Assembly: GCA_015061315.1 (NCBI GenBank)
Contig: SUWV01000023.1
Span: 1 to 39,879 of the forward strand
Direction of reading: 5' to 3'
DNA length: 39,879 nt
Source of the DNA: Lentimicrobiaceae bacterium
GTDB taxonomy: Bacteria > Bacteroidota > Bacteroidia > Bacteroidales > F082
The position numbers and the translations under genes are program-made. This document shows, in pieces, positions 6,648 to 14,411 of this stretch; position 1 is the stretch's first letter, and each line of letters begins with the position of its first letter. A model generated the notes under the pieces. The model was given only the letters and a program-made list of their open reading frames with translations. It searched no databases and was not told the origin of the DNA.

Positions 6648-7766
6648 TTATTTATTGCTAATCAATTCGTTACATATAAACTCCGCAGCTTTGCCATCAC
6701 CGAAGATCTCCGGAAATTCCTTGATTCTATTATCTTTAAAATGATAATATGCTTCAATAATATTATCTTCATCGGCATCGGCAATGATTGCTGCACCGAC
6801 TTCAACTATCTCTTTCCATTCGGTCTCGCTCCTTATTATGATGCACGGCTTCTTGAAGAAATAGGCTTCCTTCTGAACTCCGCCAGAATCGGTGATAACC
6901 AAGTCTGCATTCTTCTCTAAACTTATCATCTCTAAAAAAGATGCTGGCTCCGTGATGTGAATACGTTTGTTATTAATTAATGTACTATATGTCTCTGAAT
7001 CCAAATTCATATCTAACATCTTCTTCGTCCTCGGATGTAATGGAATGATAATATCTTTCTCTTCTGAGATCTTAATCAACGCATTAACAATCGACTTCAA
7101 TCTATCAGGCTCATCAGTGTTGTTGTTGCGATGTATAGTGCAAAGAATATATTGACTTGTTGTCTCGTTGACATGTTGTCTTGTTGACTCAAAATAAAGA
7201 CTGTTATCATACATCACGTCGCCGCAATGATATATTCCAGGATTGTCTGCCGTGAATGGTTTTTCATTCTTTGGATTAAATCCTTCGTTGATAAGATTCT
7301 TGTAACCTGTCGCGGTAGGAGAGAAGAGCATCGTAGAACAATGGTCGCAGCATATCCTGTTGATTTCTTCTGGCATCGCTTTGTTGAAAGAACGCAGTCC
7401 GGCTTCGATATGAGCTATAGGAATATGTATCTTTGAGGCTGCTATCGCTCCAGCTAAAGTCGAGTTTGTATCTCCGTAAACTACAAGATAATCTGGCTTT
7501 TCTTTGACAAGTATTTCTTCTATGCCTTCAATCATCTTGGCAGTCTGTGCGCCGTGACTTCCCGAGCCTACGCCTAAGTTATAATCTGGTGCTGGAATGC
7601 CTAGTTCGTCGAAAAACACCTGCGACATGTTCTCATCGTAATGCTGTCCGGTGTGAACGATGACTTCTTTTATCTTATCAGAGAATTTGTTTTTGATGGC
7701 ACGACTCAATGCTGCAGCCTTGATAATCTGCGGTCTCGCGCCTATAATTGTTACGATTTTTATCAT
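6648..7766 (-). CDS. wecB: UDP-N-acetylglucosamine 2-epimerase (non-hydrolysing)
   Basis: 372 residues, full length. It interconverts UDP-GlcNAc and UDP-ManNAc for surface polysaccharide or teichoic-like polymers, in the cytosol. Family motifs: IIGARPQIIKAAALS, VHTGQHYDENMSQ, VYGDTNSTLAGA, HIEAGLRSFNKAMPEEINR, CTIHRNNNTD and TDSGGVQKEA. Residues ~193-205 (ESTRQHVNETTSQ), in the linker between the two Rossmann domains, are encoded by an octamer array and replace the usual variable loop. It starts 7 bp downstream of radC. Confidence 0.96.
   Translation of the reverse strand: MIKIVTIIGARPQIIKAAALSRAIKNKFSDKIKEVIVHTGQHYDENMSQVFFDELGIPAPDYNLGVGSGSHGAQTAKMIEGIEEILVKEKPDYLVVYGDTNSTLAGAIAASKIHIPIAHIEAGLRSFNKAMPEEINRICCDHCSTMLFSPTATGYKNLINEGFNPKNEKPFTADNPGIYHCGDVMYDNSLYFESTRQHVNETTSQYILCTIHRNNNTDEPDRLKSIVNALIKISEEKDIIIPLHPRTKKMLDMNLDSETYSTLINNKRIHITEPASFLEMISLEKNADLVITDSGGVQKEAYFFKKPCIIIRSETEWKEIVEVGAAIIADADEDNIIEAYYHFKDNRIKEFPEIFGDGKAAEFICNELISNK
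7152..7190 (-). repeat. In-gene octamer array in wecB
   Basis: On the plus strand TTGACTTG TTGTCTCG then TTGACATG TTGTCTTG and TTGACTC: five 8-bp units. Coding-strand unit MAGNCAAC gives the ESTRQHVN ETTSQ octapeptide cycle. Confidence 0.9.
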
Positions 7767-7772
7767 CTTGCT

Positions 7773-8453
7773 TTACAATAATCCTTCATCTGCAAAACTA
7801 AAATAATTATCGTTACCAATGATGATATGGTCTAAGATTTTTATTTCTAAAAATTGTCCCGCTTTGACTAAGTTGTTGGTGATTTGTTTGTCGGCGTTAC
7901 TCGGAATCACATTTCCTGAAGGATGGTTGTGACAAAGCATCACGCTCGCCGCGTTATTTTCTAAAGCACTCTTAAAAATCTTCTTTGGGTCTGCTGTCGT
8001 GCCTGTCATGCCTCCGACTCCAATCTTCTCTAACTTAATGACTTTGTTCGCATTGTTGAGAAGCATAATCCAGAACTGTTCGTGATTTAAATCCGACAGA
8101 TGTGCGTAAAAACATTCGTAAGCTATCTGGCTGTTTTTTATCGAAGGTTTCTCTAATGCCACGCTGAAACGTCGTCGGCGGCCTAATTCCAAAGCAGCTG
8201 CAATGCTGACAGCCTTCGCTTCGCCGATGCCATTATATTTCATTAAGTCGTTGATAGTTAATCTCGACAATTCGATAAGATTGTCTTTGCTGTCGTGCAA
8301 TATCCTTTTCGATAAGTCGACGGCGGTTTCTTTGCTGTTACCGCTACCTATTAATATAGCTATCAATTCCGCGTTGCTCAACGCTTCTTTTCCTTTGGCG
8401 AGCATCTTCTCGCGCGGACGGTCTTCCTCCGCCCATGATTTTATTGATTTCAT
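7773..8453 (-). CDS. radC: RadC/JAMM family protein
   Basis: 226 residues, full length. N-terminal helix-hairpin-helix (about 60-90, LMKYNGIGEAKAVSIAAALEL) and C-terminal JAMM-like metal-binding domain with HNHPSGNVIPSNAD. Despite its name, a DNA-repair role is doubtful; the metal site suggests a hydrolase on an unknown substrate. It precedes wecB by 7 bp. Confidence 0.95.
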   Translation of the reverse strand: MKSIKSWAEEDRPREKMLAKGKEALSNAELIAILIGSGNSKETAVDLSKRILHDSKDNLIELSRLTINDLMKYNGIGEAKAVSIAAALELGRRRRFSVALEKPSIKNSQIAYECFYAHLSDLNHEQFWIMLLNNANKVIKLEKIGVGGMTGTTADPKKIFKSALENNAASVMLCHNHPSGNVIPSNADKQITNNLVKAGQFLEIKILDHIIIGNDNYFSFADEGLL

Positions 8454-8467
8454 AATTTTGGAGTTTT

Positions 8468-8571
8468 TTAAGTCAACAAGTCAACAGGTCAACAGGTCAA
8501 CAAGTTGTTAAGCTAATATTATAACAACTATACATTGTTAATTGTTAATTGTTAATTGTTAATTGTCAATT
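8468..8571. repeat. AAGTCAAC octamers followed by TTAATTG heptamers
   Basis: AAGTCAACAAGTCAACAGG-type octamers (8468-8510) and GTTAATT heptamers (8535-8571) fill the gap between DUF4491 and radC. The last two Asn codons and the stop of the DUF4491 gene lie in the heptamers. Confidence 0.85.
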
Positions 8572-8868
8572 GTTTCCTCTCTTCGGGAACCATCCTTTTC
8601 TTACTCTTTCTCTTTGCTCGAAGAGTTCGTGTATCGACCAGAACGAGGATGCTCCCCAGACGGCTAATAATATTGACCATGTCAGTTCTTTGACAAGAAT
8701 AGACGCTATGGTGCTGACGATTCCCATCAGTGCGAAAACCCACCAGCATTTCACGCCGAAATAATATTCGCCTTTTATCACTAAAGGATGAAAGACGCCA
8801 ATTATCAAGAATGTGGCGATGCCGATGAAAATACCGCTCAAGTTATATGCTTCTAAAAATTCTATCAT
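8566..8868 (-). CDS. DUF4491 family membrane protein
   Basis: 100 residues with about three hydrophobic segments (11-31, 44-60, 66-80). FLIIGVFHPLVIKGEYYFG and CWWVFALMGI and the end ELFEQRERVRKGWFPK are the DUF4491 signature of Bacteroidetes and Firmicutes. No function is known. The family usually ends shortly after WFPK; here the last residues GNN and the stop are supplied by repeat DNA. Confidence 0.85.
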   Translation of the reverse strand: MIEFLEAYNLSGIFIGIATFLIIGVFHPLVIKGEYYFGVKCWWVFALMGIVSTIASILVKELTWSILLAVWGASSFWSIHELFEQRERVRKGWFPKRGNN

Positions 8869-8873
8869 TGTAG

Positions 8874-8932
8874 TTAAAGGGTGAAAAGGGTTAGAGTGTT
8901 AAAGGGTTAAAGGATTAAAGGATTAAAGTTGT
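8874..8932. repeat. GGGTTAAAG/GGATTAAAG array
   Basis: Degenerate 8-9 bp units (GGGTTAAAG, GATTAAAG) directly upstream of the DUF4491 start. Confidence 0.7.
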
Positions 8933-8982
8933 ATGTTTATTGTCTGTAGACATTAGTCTTTCGTCCTTAGACTTTTATTAAC

Positions 8983-9010
8983 AAAAAAGCCGACCTTTTG
9001 GTCGGCTTTT
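8983..9010 (-). terminator. Terminator of rpsT
   Basis: AAAAGCCGACC (8985-8995) pairs perfectly with GGTCGGCTTTT (9000-9010) around TTTT, 17 bp after the rpsT stop. It could work in both directions. Confidence 0.9.
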
Positions 9011-9026
9011 CGTTTAGTATAATCTC

Positions 9027-9281
9027 TTATGCTAATTTTGCTGCGTGATGTGCAAGTTTTGACTTTAAGTTAGCAGCTTTGTTTCTGTGGATGATACCAC
9101 GTTTAGCTGTTCTGTCAATGATTTTGTACATTTCTGAAAGTTTTGCTTCAGCTTCAGCTTTTTCTGTTAAAGCTCTGAATCCTCTAACAGCAGCACGCAT
9201 TGCTCTTGCGTAGAAGCGGTTGCGAAGGCGTCTTTTCTCTGTCTGACGGATTCTTTTGAGTGATGATTTGTGATTTGCCAT
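9027..9281 (-). CDS. rpsT: Ribosomal protein S20
   Basis: 84 residues, typical bS20: [20 protein letters not shown] at the N-terminus and [14 protein letters not shown] near the C-terminus. Lys/Arg/Ala-rich helical protein that binds 16S rRNA. Monocistronic, with its own terminator. Confidence 0.97.
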   Translation of the reverse strand: MANHKSSLKRIRQTEKRRLRNRFYARAMRAAVRGFRALTEKAEAEAKLSEMYKIIDRTAKRGIIHRNKAANLKSKLAHHAAKLA

Positions 9282-9325
9282 ATATATTTTATTTTTTTAT
9301 GAATTCTATACCTATATTCGGGGTG

Positions 9326-9333
9326 CAAAAATA
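9326..9333 (-). promoter_or_regulatory. -7 element of rpsT
   Basis: TATTTTTG followed by C on the minus strand, about 45 bp upstream of rpsT. The gap 9334-9421 is AT-rich with nothing else recognisable. Confidence 0.45.
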
Positions 9334-9421
9334 GTTAATTTATCGTTACAAATTACATTTTAAATGAATTTTTTTTTCTTTTTTTTAAATATATTGATTA
9401 TTATTTAAAATGTGTTGTATC

Positions 9422-10702
9422 TTATTGTATTACATTAACTTCTGAGTTGTCTCCTTTTTCAATGATGCTGTCTATTTTCACATCAACGAAGGTGTTTTTT
9501 TCTAAATGTTTTCCTTTAAGTCGCATCGGGATATAATTTTCGCCATAACCTTGTGCAATTCCGTTGCTGTCTATGCGTTCGATAAGCATCTTTTGCGACT
9601 TTCCCATCATCTGCTCGAAATATCTTTTCTTGTTCTCCGCAGAAATCTTCCTTATCACAGCGCTACGTTCTGTCTTGATCTTATCAGGAATCTGATTTGG
9701 CATCGTAGCTGCTTTGGTTCCATTTCTAATTGAATATTTGAAAGTGTGTATGTGACTGAAACCTATCTCTCTGCACATCTGCGCGCTTTCCAAGAAGTCT
9801 TCTTCAGTCTCGCCTGGAAATCCTACAATCAAGTCGGTGGTGATATTAAAATCAGGAATCGCGCTTTTAATCCTATCGCACATCTTTTTAAATTCTGATG
9901 CTGTGTAATGACGACGCATTGCCTTCAAAGTGTTCTCGGCTCCGCTTTGCAGACAAATGTGCATGTGTGGCGCAAGCTTCTCGTTTTCAAACAGACTTAA
10001 AAACTTATCGCTGAAATTGTCTGGCTCTATAGATGAAATCCTTAATCTGAAATCGCCGTCTATTTTCAAGATGTTCTCTATCAAATTTTCAAAATTAACG
10101 TCTTGATATTGATAGCGTCCCATGTTGACTCCCGTCAGTACTATTTCCTTAAATCCATGATCTACGACTTGTCGTATGTTGTCGTAAATGTCTTTGTCGT
10201 TACGACTTGTGGCTCTGCCTCTCACCATCGGAATCAGGCAATAGGAACAGAAGTTGTTGCAGCCGTCGTGAATCTTAATAAGACTTCTCGTGTGGAAAGT
10301 GTCGAATGCAGGCTGATAGCCGAATAAATCTATATCTAAACCTTCAGGATCGACGTCTTCTCCTTTGAAATGTTTGTCGATGATGTTGAACAAGGCGTAT
10401 TTCCTCTCATTGTCGATGGCATAATCTACAGTCTTCTTTTCTAACAGCTCGTTCTTCCTGTGATTTACCATGCAACCAGTGGCGACAATCAAACTGTTGG
10501 GATGTTGCCTCCTGATCTGATGTAAAGCCTGACGACATTTCTGGTCACTCTGATTTGTGACTGTACAAGTGTTGACAACGAAAATGTCGGCATTTTCATC
10601 AGTCTCGACTATCTTATAACCTGCGGCTTTGAAACGCGATGCCAACGCATCTGTCTCATAGAGATTTACCCTGCAACCTAAAGTCTTAAACGCTATCTTC
10701 AT
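9422..10702 (-). CDS. mtaB: tRNA t6A37 methylthiotransferase MtaB
   Basis: 426 residues. It converts t6A37 to ms2t6A37 in ANN-decoding tRNAs, using two iron-sulphur clusters and SAM. UPF0004 domain: the first cluster cysteines lie in FKTLGCRVN, VVNTCTVTN and VATGCM. Radical SAM motif GCNNFCSYC near residue 145, followed by MVRGRATSR. A TRAM domain ends the protein. FKTLGCRVN and the GRATSR pattern favour MtaB over MiaB or RimO. It overlaps the upstream miaB-like gene by 4 bp (ATGA). Confidence 0.93.
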   Translation of the reverse strand: MKIAFKTLGCRVNLYETDALASRFKAAGYKIVETDENADIFVVNTCTVTNQSDQKCRQALHQIRRQHPNSLIVATGCMVNHRKNELLEKKTVDYAIDNERKYALFNIIDKHFKGEDVDPEGLDIDLFGYQPAFDTFHTRSLIKIHDGCNNFCSYCLIPMVRGRATSRNDKDIYDNIRQVVDHGFKEIVLTGVNMGRYQYQDVNFENLIENILKIDGDFRLRISSIEPDNFSDKFLSLFENEKLAPHMHICLQSGAENTLKAMRRHYTASEFKKMCDRIKSAIPDFNITTDLIVGFPGETEEDFLESAQMCREIGFSHIHTFKYSIRNGTKAATMPNQIPDKIKTERSAVIRKISAENKKRYFEQMMGKSQKMLIERIDSNGIAQGYGENYIPMRLKGKHLEKNTFVDVKIDSIIEKGDNSEVNVIQ

Positions 10703-12090
10703 TCTGTGACGAGATTTCCTTCTATTGATAATGGAGTGGCTGAGGTTACCTCAACTTTAACAATCTTGCCGATGAGATTCTTGTCGCTCGATTTGAAACG
10801 AATTACTATCTTACCTTCGGTGTAACCTGTGAGATAGGCGTTGTTTCTGTCGAAACCGTTGACGATGACTTTCAATGTTTTGCCTACAAGACCTTGATTG
10901 TAAACTAATGAATGTTTCATCAGTTCGTCGGTGAGTATGTGATAACGTTTTTTCTTTGTCTCTTTTGGAACATCGTCAGCCCATGTTGAAGCTACTGCTC
11001 CTGGACGTACGCTGTATTGTGCGATGTATGCCATGTTGTATTTGAATTCTTCCATGGCTTTTCTTGAATTTTCAAATTCTTCTTCTGTCTCGCCGGTGAA
11101 GCCAACAATGATGTCGGTGAATATTGTTGCTTCTGGAAGTAATCTTCTGATTGTATGGATGATATGACGATAGTCATCTAAGGTGTGCTTGCGATTCATT
11201 CTTTGCAACATGTCGTTGTCGCCCGATTGTATCGGCAGATGTATTTGTTTCGCGAGACATTTATATTGTGAGATGACTTCAATCACTTCGTCGCTCATGT
11301 CGCGTGGATGCGGCGAGGTGAAATAAACCCAAAATTCTTTGTCGACGCTGTTGCCGTATTCGCCAATTCTGCGTAACAACTCGGCGAAATTTATTTCCTC
11401 GCCTTTCTTGTCTAATCCGTATGAATTTACGTTCTGACCGAGAAGCGTTATTACCTTATAATCCTTTTGTACTAAGTCTTTTAATTCTGTTAAAATATCT
11501 TCAGATTTACGTGATACCTCACGACCTCTTGTGTATGGCACTGCGCAATAAGTGCAGAATTTATTACATCCGTTTTGTATTGGAATGAAAGCCTCGAAGT
11601 CGGAAATGTGGTCAGGCTCGATGACCCAGAATCTGTCCATATTTGCAGAAGGATTTATCTGAACTTTAGCTTTCGGCTGTTGAGCTAAGGCTATCGGCTT
11701 GTTAATTTGTATACTTGTTGTCTCGTTAGCTTGTTGACTTGTCGGAACGACGACTCCGTATTGACGGATCATGTCTGGTAAGTCAGGAAGATCGTTCATG
11801 GTGAATACCAAGTCGAAGAGTTTTAAGAAGCGTTCTCTGTCGGCTGGAAGTACGCAGCCTGAGACAAAGGTGATGCAGTTTCTGTTGTTTTTAGTTTCGT
11901 TCCATTTCTTGATGCGGCTATAAACCTTGTCGATACCTTTCTGACGAACCGAACAAGCTATGATTCCTAATATCGTAGCTTCGTCTTCATTGTCTGTAGG
12001 CTTAAATCCCATACCTTGTAATACGGTCTTAACACGTTCTGTGTCACTCTGATTCATCTGACATCCTAATGGAAGAAGGAAGTATTTCAT
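10699..12090 (-). CDS. miaB: MiaB-like tRNA methylthiotransferase
   Basis: 463 residues. Probably adds the methylthio group to i6A37 of tRNAs reading UNN codons. UPF0004 cysteines in PLGCQMN, IIACSVRQK and VSGCVLP; radical SAM motif GCNKFCTYC followed by AVPYTRGREVSR; C-terminal TRAM. The N-terminal half (QSDTERVKTVLQGMGFK, SVRQKGIDKVYSRIKKW) departs from usual Bacteroidetes MiaB and looks like a more distant subfamily. Residues ~116-126 (TSQQANETTS) between the UPF0004 and radical SAM domains come from an octamer repeat. It is coupled to mtaB by ATGA. Confidence 0.88.
   Translation of the reverse strand: MKYFLLPLGCQMNQSDTERVKTVLQGMGFKPTDNEDEATILGIIACSVRQKGIDKVYSRIKKWNETKNNRNCITFVSGCVLPADRERFLKLFDLVFTMNDLPDLPDMIRQYGVVVPTSQQANETTSIQINKPIALAQQPKAKVQINPSANMDRFWVIEPDHISDFEAFIPIQNGCNKFCTYCAVPYTRGREVSRKSEDILTELKDLVQKDYKVITLLGQNVNSYGLDKKGEEINFAELLRRIGEYGNSVDKEFWVYFTSPHPRDMSDEVIEVISQYKCLAKQIHLPIQSGDNDMLQRMNRKHTLDDYRHIIHTIRRLLPEATIFTDIIVGFTGETEEEFENSRKAMEEFKYNMAYIAQYSVRPGAVASTWADDVPKETKKKRYHILTDELMKHSLVYNQGLVGKTLKVIVNGFDRNNAYLTGYTEGKIVIRFKSSDKNLIGKIVKVEVTSATPLSIEGNLVTE
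11714..11742 (-). repeat. In-gene octamer array in miaB
   Basis: On the plus strand CTTGTTGTCTCGTTAGC followed by TTGTTGACTTG: about 3.5 units of the AAGTCAAC family, read as TSQQANETTS in the interdomain linker. Confidence 0.88.
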
Positions 12091-12119
12091 CTGCTTGATT
12101 AGTTTTAAAATTTAATTTG

Positions 12120-12150
12120 CAAAGATACAAAAAAGACAACAAGACAACAA
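12120..12150 (-). promoter_or_regulatory. miaB promoter with -33 inside an octamer array
   Basis: TATCTTTG (12127-12120) and TTG (12150-12148) are exactly 20 bp apart on the minus strand, the Bacteroidetes sigma spacing. The TTG belongs to the AAGACAAC array at 12133-12167, which offers further TTGs every 8 bp. Confidence 0.65.
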
Positions 12151-12167
12151 GACAACGAGACAACAAG
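12133..12167. repeat. AAGACAAC octamer array upstream of miaB
   Basis: AAGACAAC is repeated 4.4 times (one copy GAGACAAC). It overlaps the miaB -33 region. Confidence 0.9.
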
Positions 12168-12205
12168 TATTAATTATTTTCACTAACAATTTGGTGTCTC
12201 AATAA

Positions 12206-12290
12206 GATGTAACAATTACAGATTTTTAATTCCCATCAGTGTAATTGCTACGTCTCTACTCGTTGACTTGTAGACTCGTTGGCTGGTAGA
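12206..12290. repeat. GTCTCTAC palindrome plus octamer array
   Basis: GTAACAATTAC (about 12209-12219) pairs with GTAATTGCTAC (12241-12251) with one mismatch; the element ends CGTCTCTAC (12251-12259). A degenerate TTGACTTG/TAGACTCG array follows at once (12260-12290), up to the lplA stop. The same palindrome-then-array order occurs in two coding regions. Confidence 0.75.
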
Positions 12291-12291
12291 C

Positions 12292-13266
12292 TTAATAAAT
12301 CATCTCAACAATATCCCTAACGATAATATTGTCTTTTGGGAAAATAGGTTTGTCGTGGATGCTGGCGTCTTCTAAAATCTCGATTGCTAAATTGATTGAC
12401 GCTGGATCTAAGCTGTCGGAAGCTATGTTAATATTTTTTATGATACCTTTATTTTCGTCTATGTCGATGTCAATTTCAACGCTGCCCCAGTCGAAAGTCG
12501 CGTTTTTCTTAGTATTAAATTCTTTCCATTTACCATAAAGGTATTCGTTGCTGCCAATATATTGACTCTGCCTTGCGACCTCATCGCTGCATAGTTCGTT
12601 GAAGTCTATTGTCTTGGCTTTGCCTTGATACACTTCTTCAAAAGCCTTGATGAGATGTGGAATGATATTCTCTGACGTTATGTCGGCTACTTCCGAAAGG
12701 TTGATGACTCTGCTGGCTACCGACTTAACGCCGTGTTTATGTAGCTTCGCTGGCTTTACCTTCAAGTATCTCTGTAACTTCTCGCCATCGGTCTTTATTA
12801 GAATCGTTCCGTGATGCAGTCCTTGATGTTTTGTTTTCGCGAAGGCATTGCCTGAGAATTTACGACCTTGATATGTTATATCGTTTCTTCCGCTGACTTC
12901 AGTTTCTAATCCGTAGTTGAGCAGCGCTTTTTGAATTACCGTCATCTGACGTTTGACGTCATAAATTTCTTTGTCGGCGACGAAGGAGAAGTTGAGGTTT
13001 CCTAAGTCGTGATATACGGCTCCGCCTCCCGTCCTTCTTCTTGCGAGGAAGCCGCCTTCGTCGGTAAGTGACCTGACATCACATTCGCTGTATGGATTCT
13101 GATTGGTGCCGATGACGACAGTCTGCTTGTTTTTCCAAAGAAATAATGTTATGGTGTTTGGAAGATAATTGTCGAGGAGACTGCTTTCTACAGATAAGTT
13201 AAGGTATGGATTATATTGATTTCCTATTATAATTTGTAGTTGGATGTTGTTTTGAGTAGTTGGCAT
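12292..13266 (-). CDS. lplA: Lipoate-protein ligase
   Basis: 324 residues. It activates free lipoate with ATP and attaches it to lysines of 2-oxoacid dehydrogenase E2 or GcvH. Motifs: RRRTGGGAVYHDLGNLNFSF (about 76-95), KFSGNAFAK with the nucleotide-contacting Lys (about 134), and HGTILI. The C-terminal ~80 residues form the accessory domain found in LplA, including KWKEFNTKKNATFDWG. It starts 4 bp after the barrel-protein stop, so they share a transcript. Confidence 0.94.
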   Translation of the reverse strand: MPTTQNNIQLQIIIGNQYNPYLNLSVESSLLDNYLPNTITLFLWKNKQTVVIGTNQNPYSECDVRSLTDEGGFLARRRTGGGAVYHDLGNLNFSFVADKEIYDVKRQMTVIQKALLNYGLETEVSGRNDITYQGRKFSGNAFAKTKHQGLHHGTILIKTDGEKLQRYLKVKPAKLHKHGVKSVASRVINLSEVADITSENIIPHLIKAFEEVYQGKAKTIDFNELCSDEVARQSQYIGSNEYLYGKWKEFNTKKNATFDWGSVEIDIDIDENKGIIKNINIASDSLDPASINLAIEILEDASIHDKPIFPKDNIIVRDIVEMIY

Positions 13267-13270
13267 TTTT

Positions 13271-13954
13271 TTATTTCTTTAAAGGATTTTCGATGATATA
13301 GCCTATGTTGAGAAAAGCTCCGGCATTGACATTACGTCCGTAGTCTGTTATGACATTCGTTAATCCTATGAAATATCGGAATTCGATGAATATATTATTG
13401 AAAGAACTTTGTCCGAGGTCGCGGGTGAAGATGCCGAATGTGAGACCAAACTCAAAAGGATTGTAGCTTCCTTTCTCGAACTTTCTTACGTCGGACGTGG
13501 TGTTGCCGATTTTAGATTTGTCTTTACCTGAAAGGAAGAAGTTGAACGAAGGTCCTATTTCCAATCCTAACAGATCCTTGATATGATATTGGAAAAGTAT
13601 AGGGAAGTCGATGTAATATAATGATGTGGAGTGATATATTTTAAGGTAGTCGTTTTGGTTTTCGATAATCTTTGAATATTGTTGTCCTTTAGCTGAGAGT
13701 TTGAGATTTGCGATGAGGCTCATTTCTTCGTTCAGCTTATATTGAGCGAGTCCGCCCAAGTTGAATCCGACTTTAAGTCCGCCATCATCGCTTTTTGTCG
13801 AGATGGTGTTCATGTTCAATCCGCCAGTGAAACCGAATAATAAGTCTTGGGATTTGATGTCGGAGCTTGAGATTGTCATTACCAAAAACGCGATTAGCAG
13901 AGAAAAAAATCTCTTGATGAAGGTGTTGCGTTTTATTGATAAAAGATTTCTCAT
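13271..13954 (-). CDS. PorT-family outer-membrane beta-barrel protein
   Basis: About 227 residues. N-terminal signal segment (about FFSLLIAFLVMTISSS), then barrel sequence typical of OMP_b-brl_2: LLFGFTGGLNMNTIS, VGFNLGGLAQYKL, YYIDFPILFQYHI and LGLEIGPSFNFFLSGKD. No specific function can be assigned. A longer reading (ATG at 13972) is possible, but that extension overlaps the tRNA terminator at 13962-13991, so I chose the ATG at 13954. Transcribed with lplA. Confidence 0.82.
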   Translation of the reverse strand: MRNLLSIKRNTFIKRFFSLLIAFLVMTISSSDIKSQDLLFGFTGGLNMNTISTKSDDGGLKVGFNLGGLAQYKLNEEMSLIANLKLSAKGQQYSKIIENQNDYLKIYHSTSLYYIDFPILFQYHIKDLLGLEIGPSFNFFLSGKDKSKIGNTTSDVRKFEKGSYNPFEFGLTFGIFTRDLGQSSFNNIFIEFRYFIGLTNVITDYGRNVNAGAFLNIGYIIENPLKK

Positions 13955-13961
13955 GGGTATT

Positions 13962-13991
13962 AAAAAAGCCATTTAACAATCTGTTAATGGC
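13962..13991 (-). terminator. Terminator of the tRNA-Glu pair
   Basis: On the minus strand GCCATTAAC and GTTAAATGGC form a stem (one bulged A) around AGATT, followed by TTTTTT. It lies 14 bp after the last tRNA. Confidence 0.82.
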
Positions 13992-14004
13992 TCTGTTGAA
14001 TTTG

Positions 14005-14078
14005 TAGTCTCTAGGGGATTTGAACCCCTGTTACCAGGATGAAAACCTGACGTCCTGACCAGACTAGACGAAGAGACC
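14005..14078 (-). tRNA. tRNA-Glu (TTC), second of tandem pair
   Basis: The minus strand gives acceptor GGTCTCT/AGAGACT, anticodon arm TCAGG-TTTTCAT-CCTGG with anticodon TTC, and T arm AGGGG-TTCGAAT-CCCCT (read from the complement). CCA is not encoded. It is identical to the copy at 14104-14177. Confidence 0.95.
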
Positions 14079-14103
14079 GCCCTTTTAATATGTCAATTTT
14101 TTG

Positions 14104-14177
14104 TAGTCTCTAGGGGATTTGAACCCCTGTTACCAGGATGAAAACCTGACGTCCTGACCAGACTAGACGAAGAGACC
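14104..14177 (-). tRNA. tRNA-Glu (TTC), first of tandem pair
   Basis: Identical in sequence to 14005-14078 and 25 bp upstream of it on the minus strand; both are transcribed from the promoter at 14196-14225. Anticodon TTC; CCA not encoded. Confidence 0.95.
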
Positions 14178-14195
14178 GCCGTATTTTTGTGATTG

Positions 14196-14225
14196 CAAAG
14201 ATACAAACTTTTTCTTTACGTGCAA
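14196..14225 (-). promoter_or_regulatory. Promoter of the tRNA-Glu pair
   Basis: TTG (14225-14223) and TATCTTTG (14203-14196) with a 19-bp spacer, a close fit to the Bacteroidetes consensus. The rest of the gap to 14411 is AT-rich without a gene. Confidence 0.7.
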
Positions 14226-14411
14226 GAGATTTTTTATATTTTTAAAAATATTTTTTATTGTAATAATTATCAGTGATTTAACATAGATAAAAAAGAAAAT
14301 AGGGAAGCTATATGTTCCCTATTTATTATGATTTTATGATATTGACTTTTTTAAAATATCACGCTTTGCCAATTTAACCGAAGTCTGTAGACTGTATTCA
14401 GTAGATTGTCA

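Noticed and set aside
12133..12167. CRISPR-like array
   Set aside because: Units are 7-9 bp with no spacers and no cas genes; these are simple tandem repeats.
13955..13972. Longer start for the barrel protein at 13972
   Set aside because: The extension overlaps the T-run and stem of the tRNA terminator; ATG at 13954 is better.
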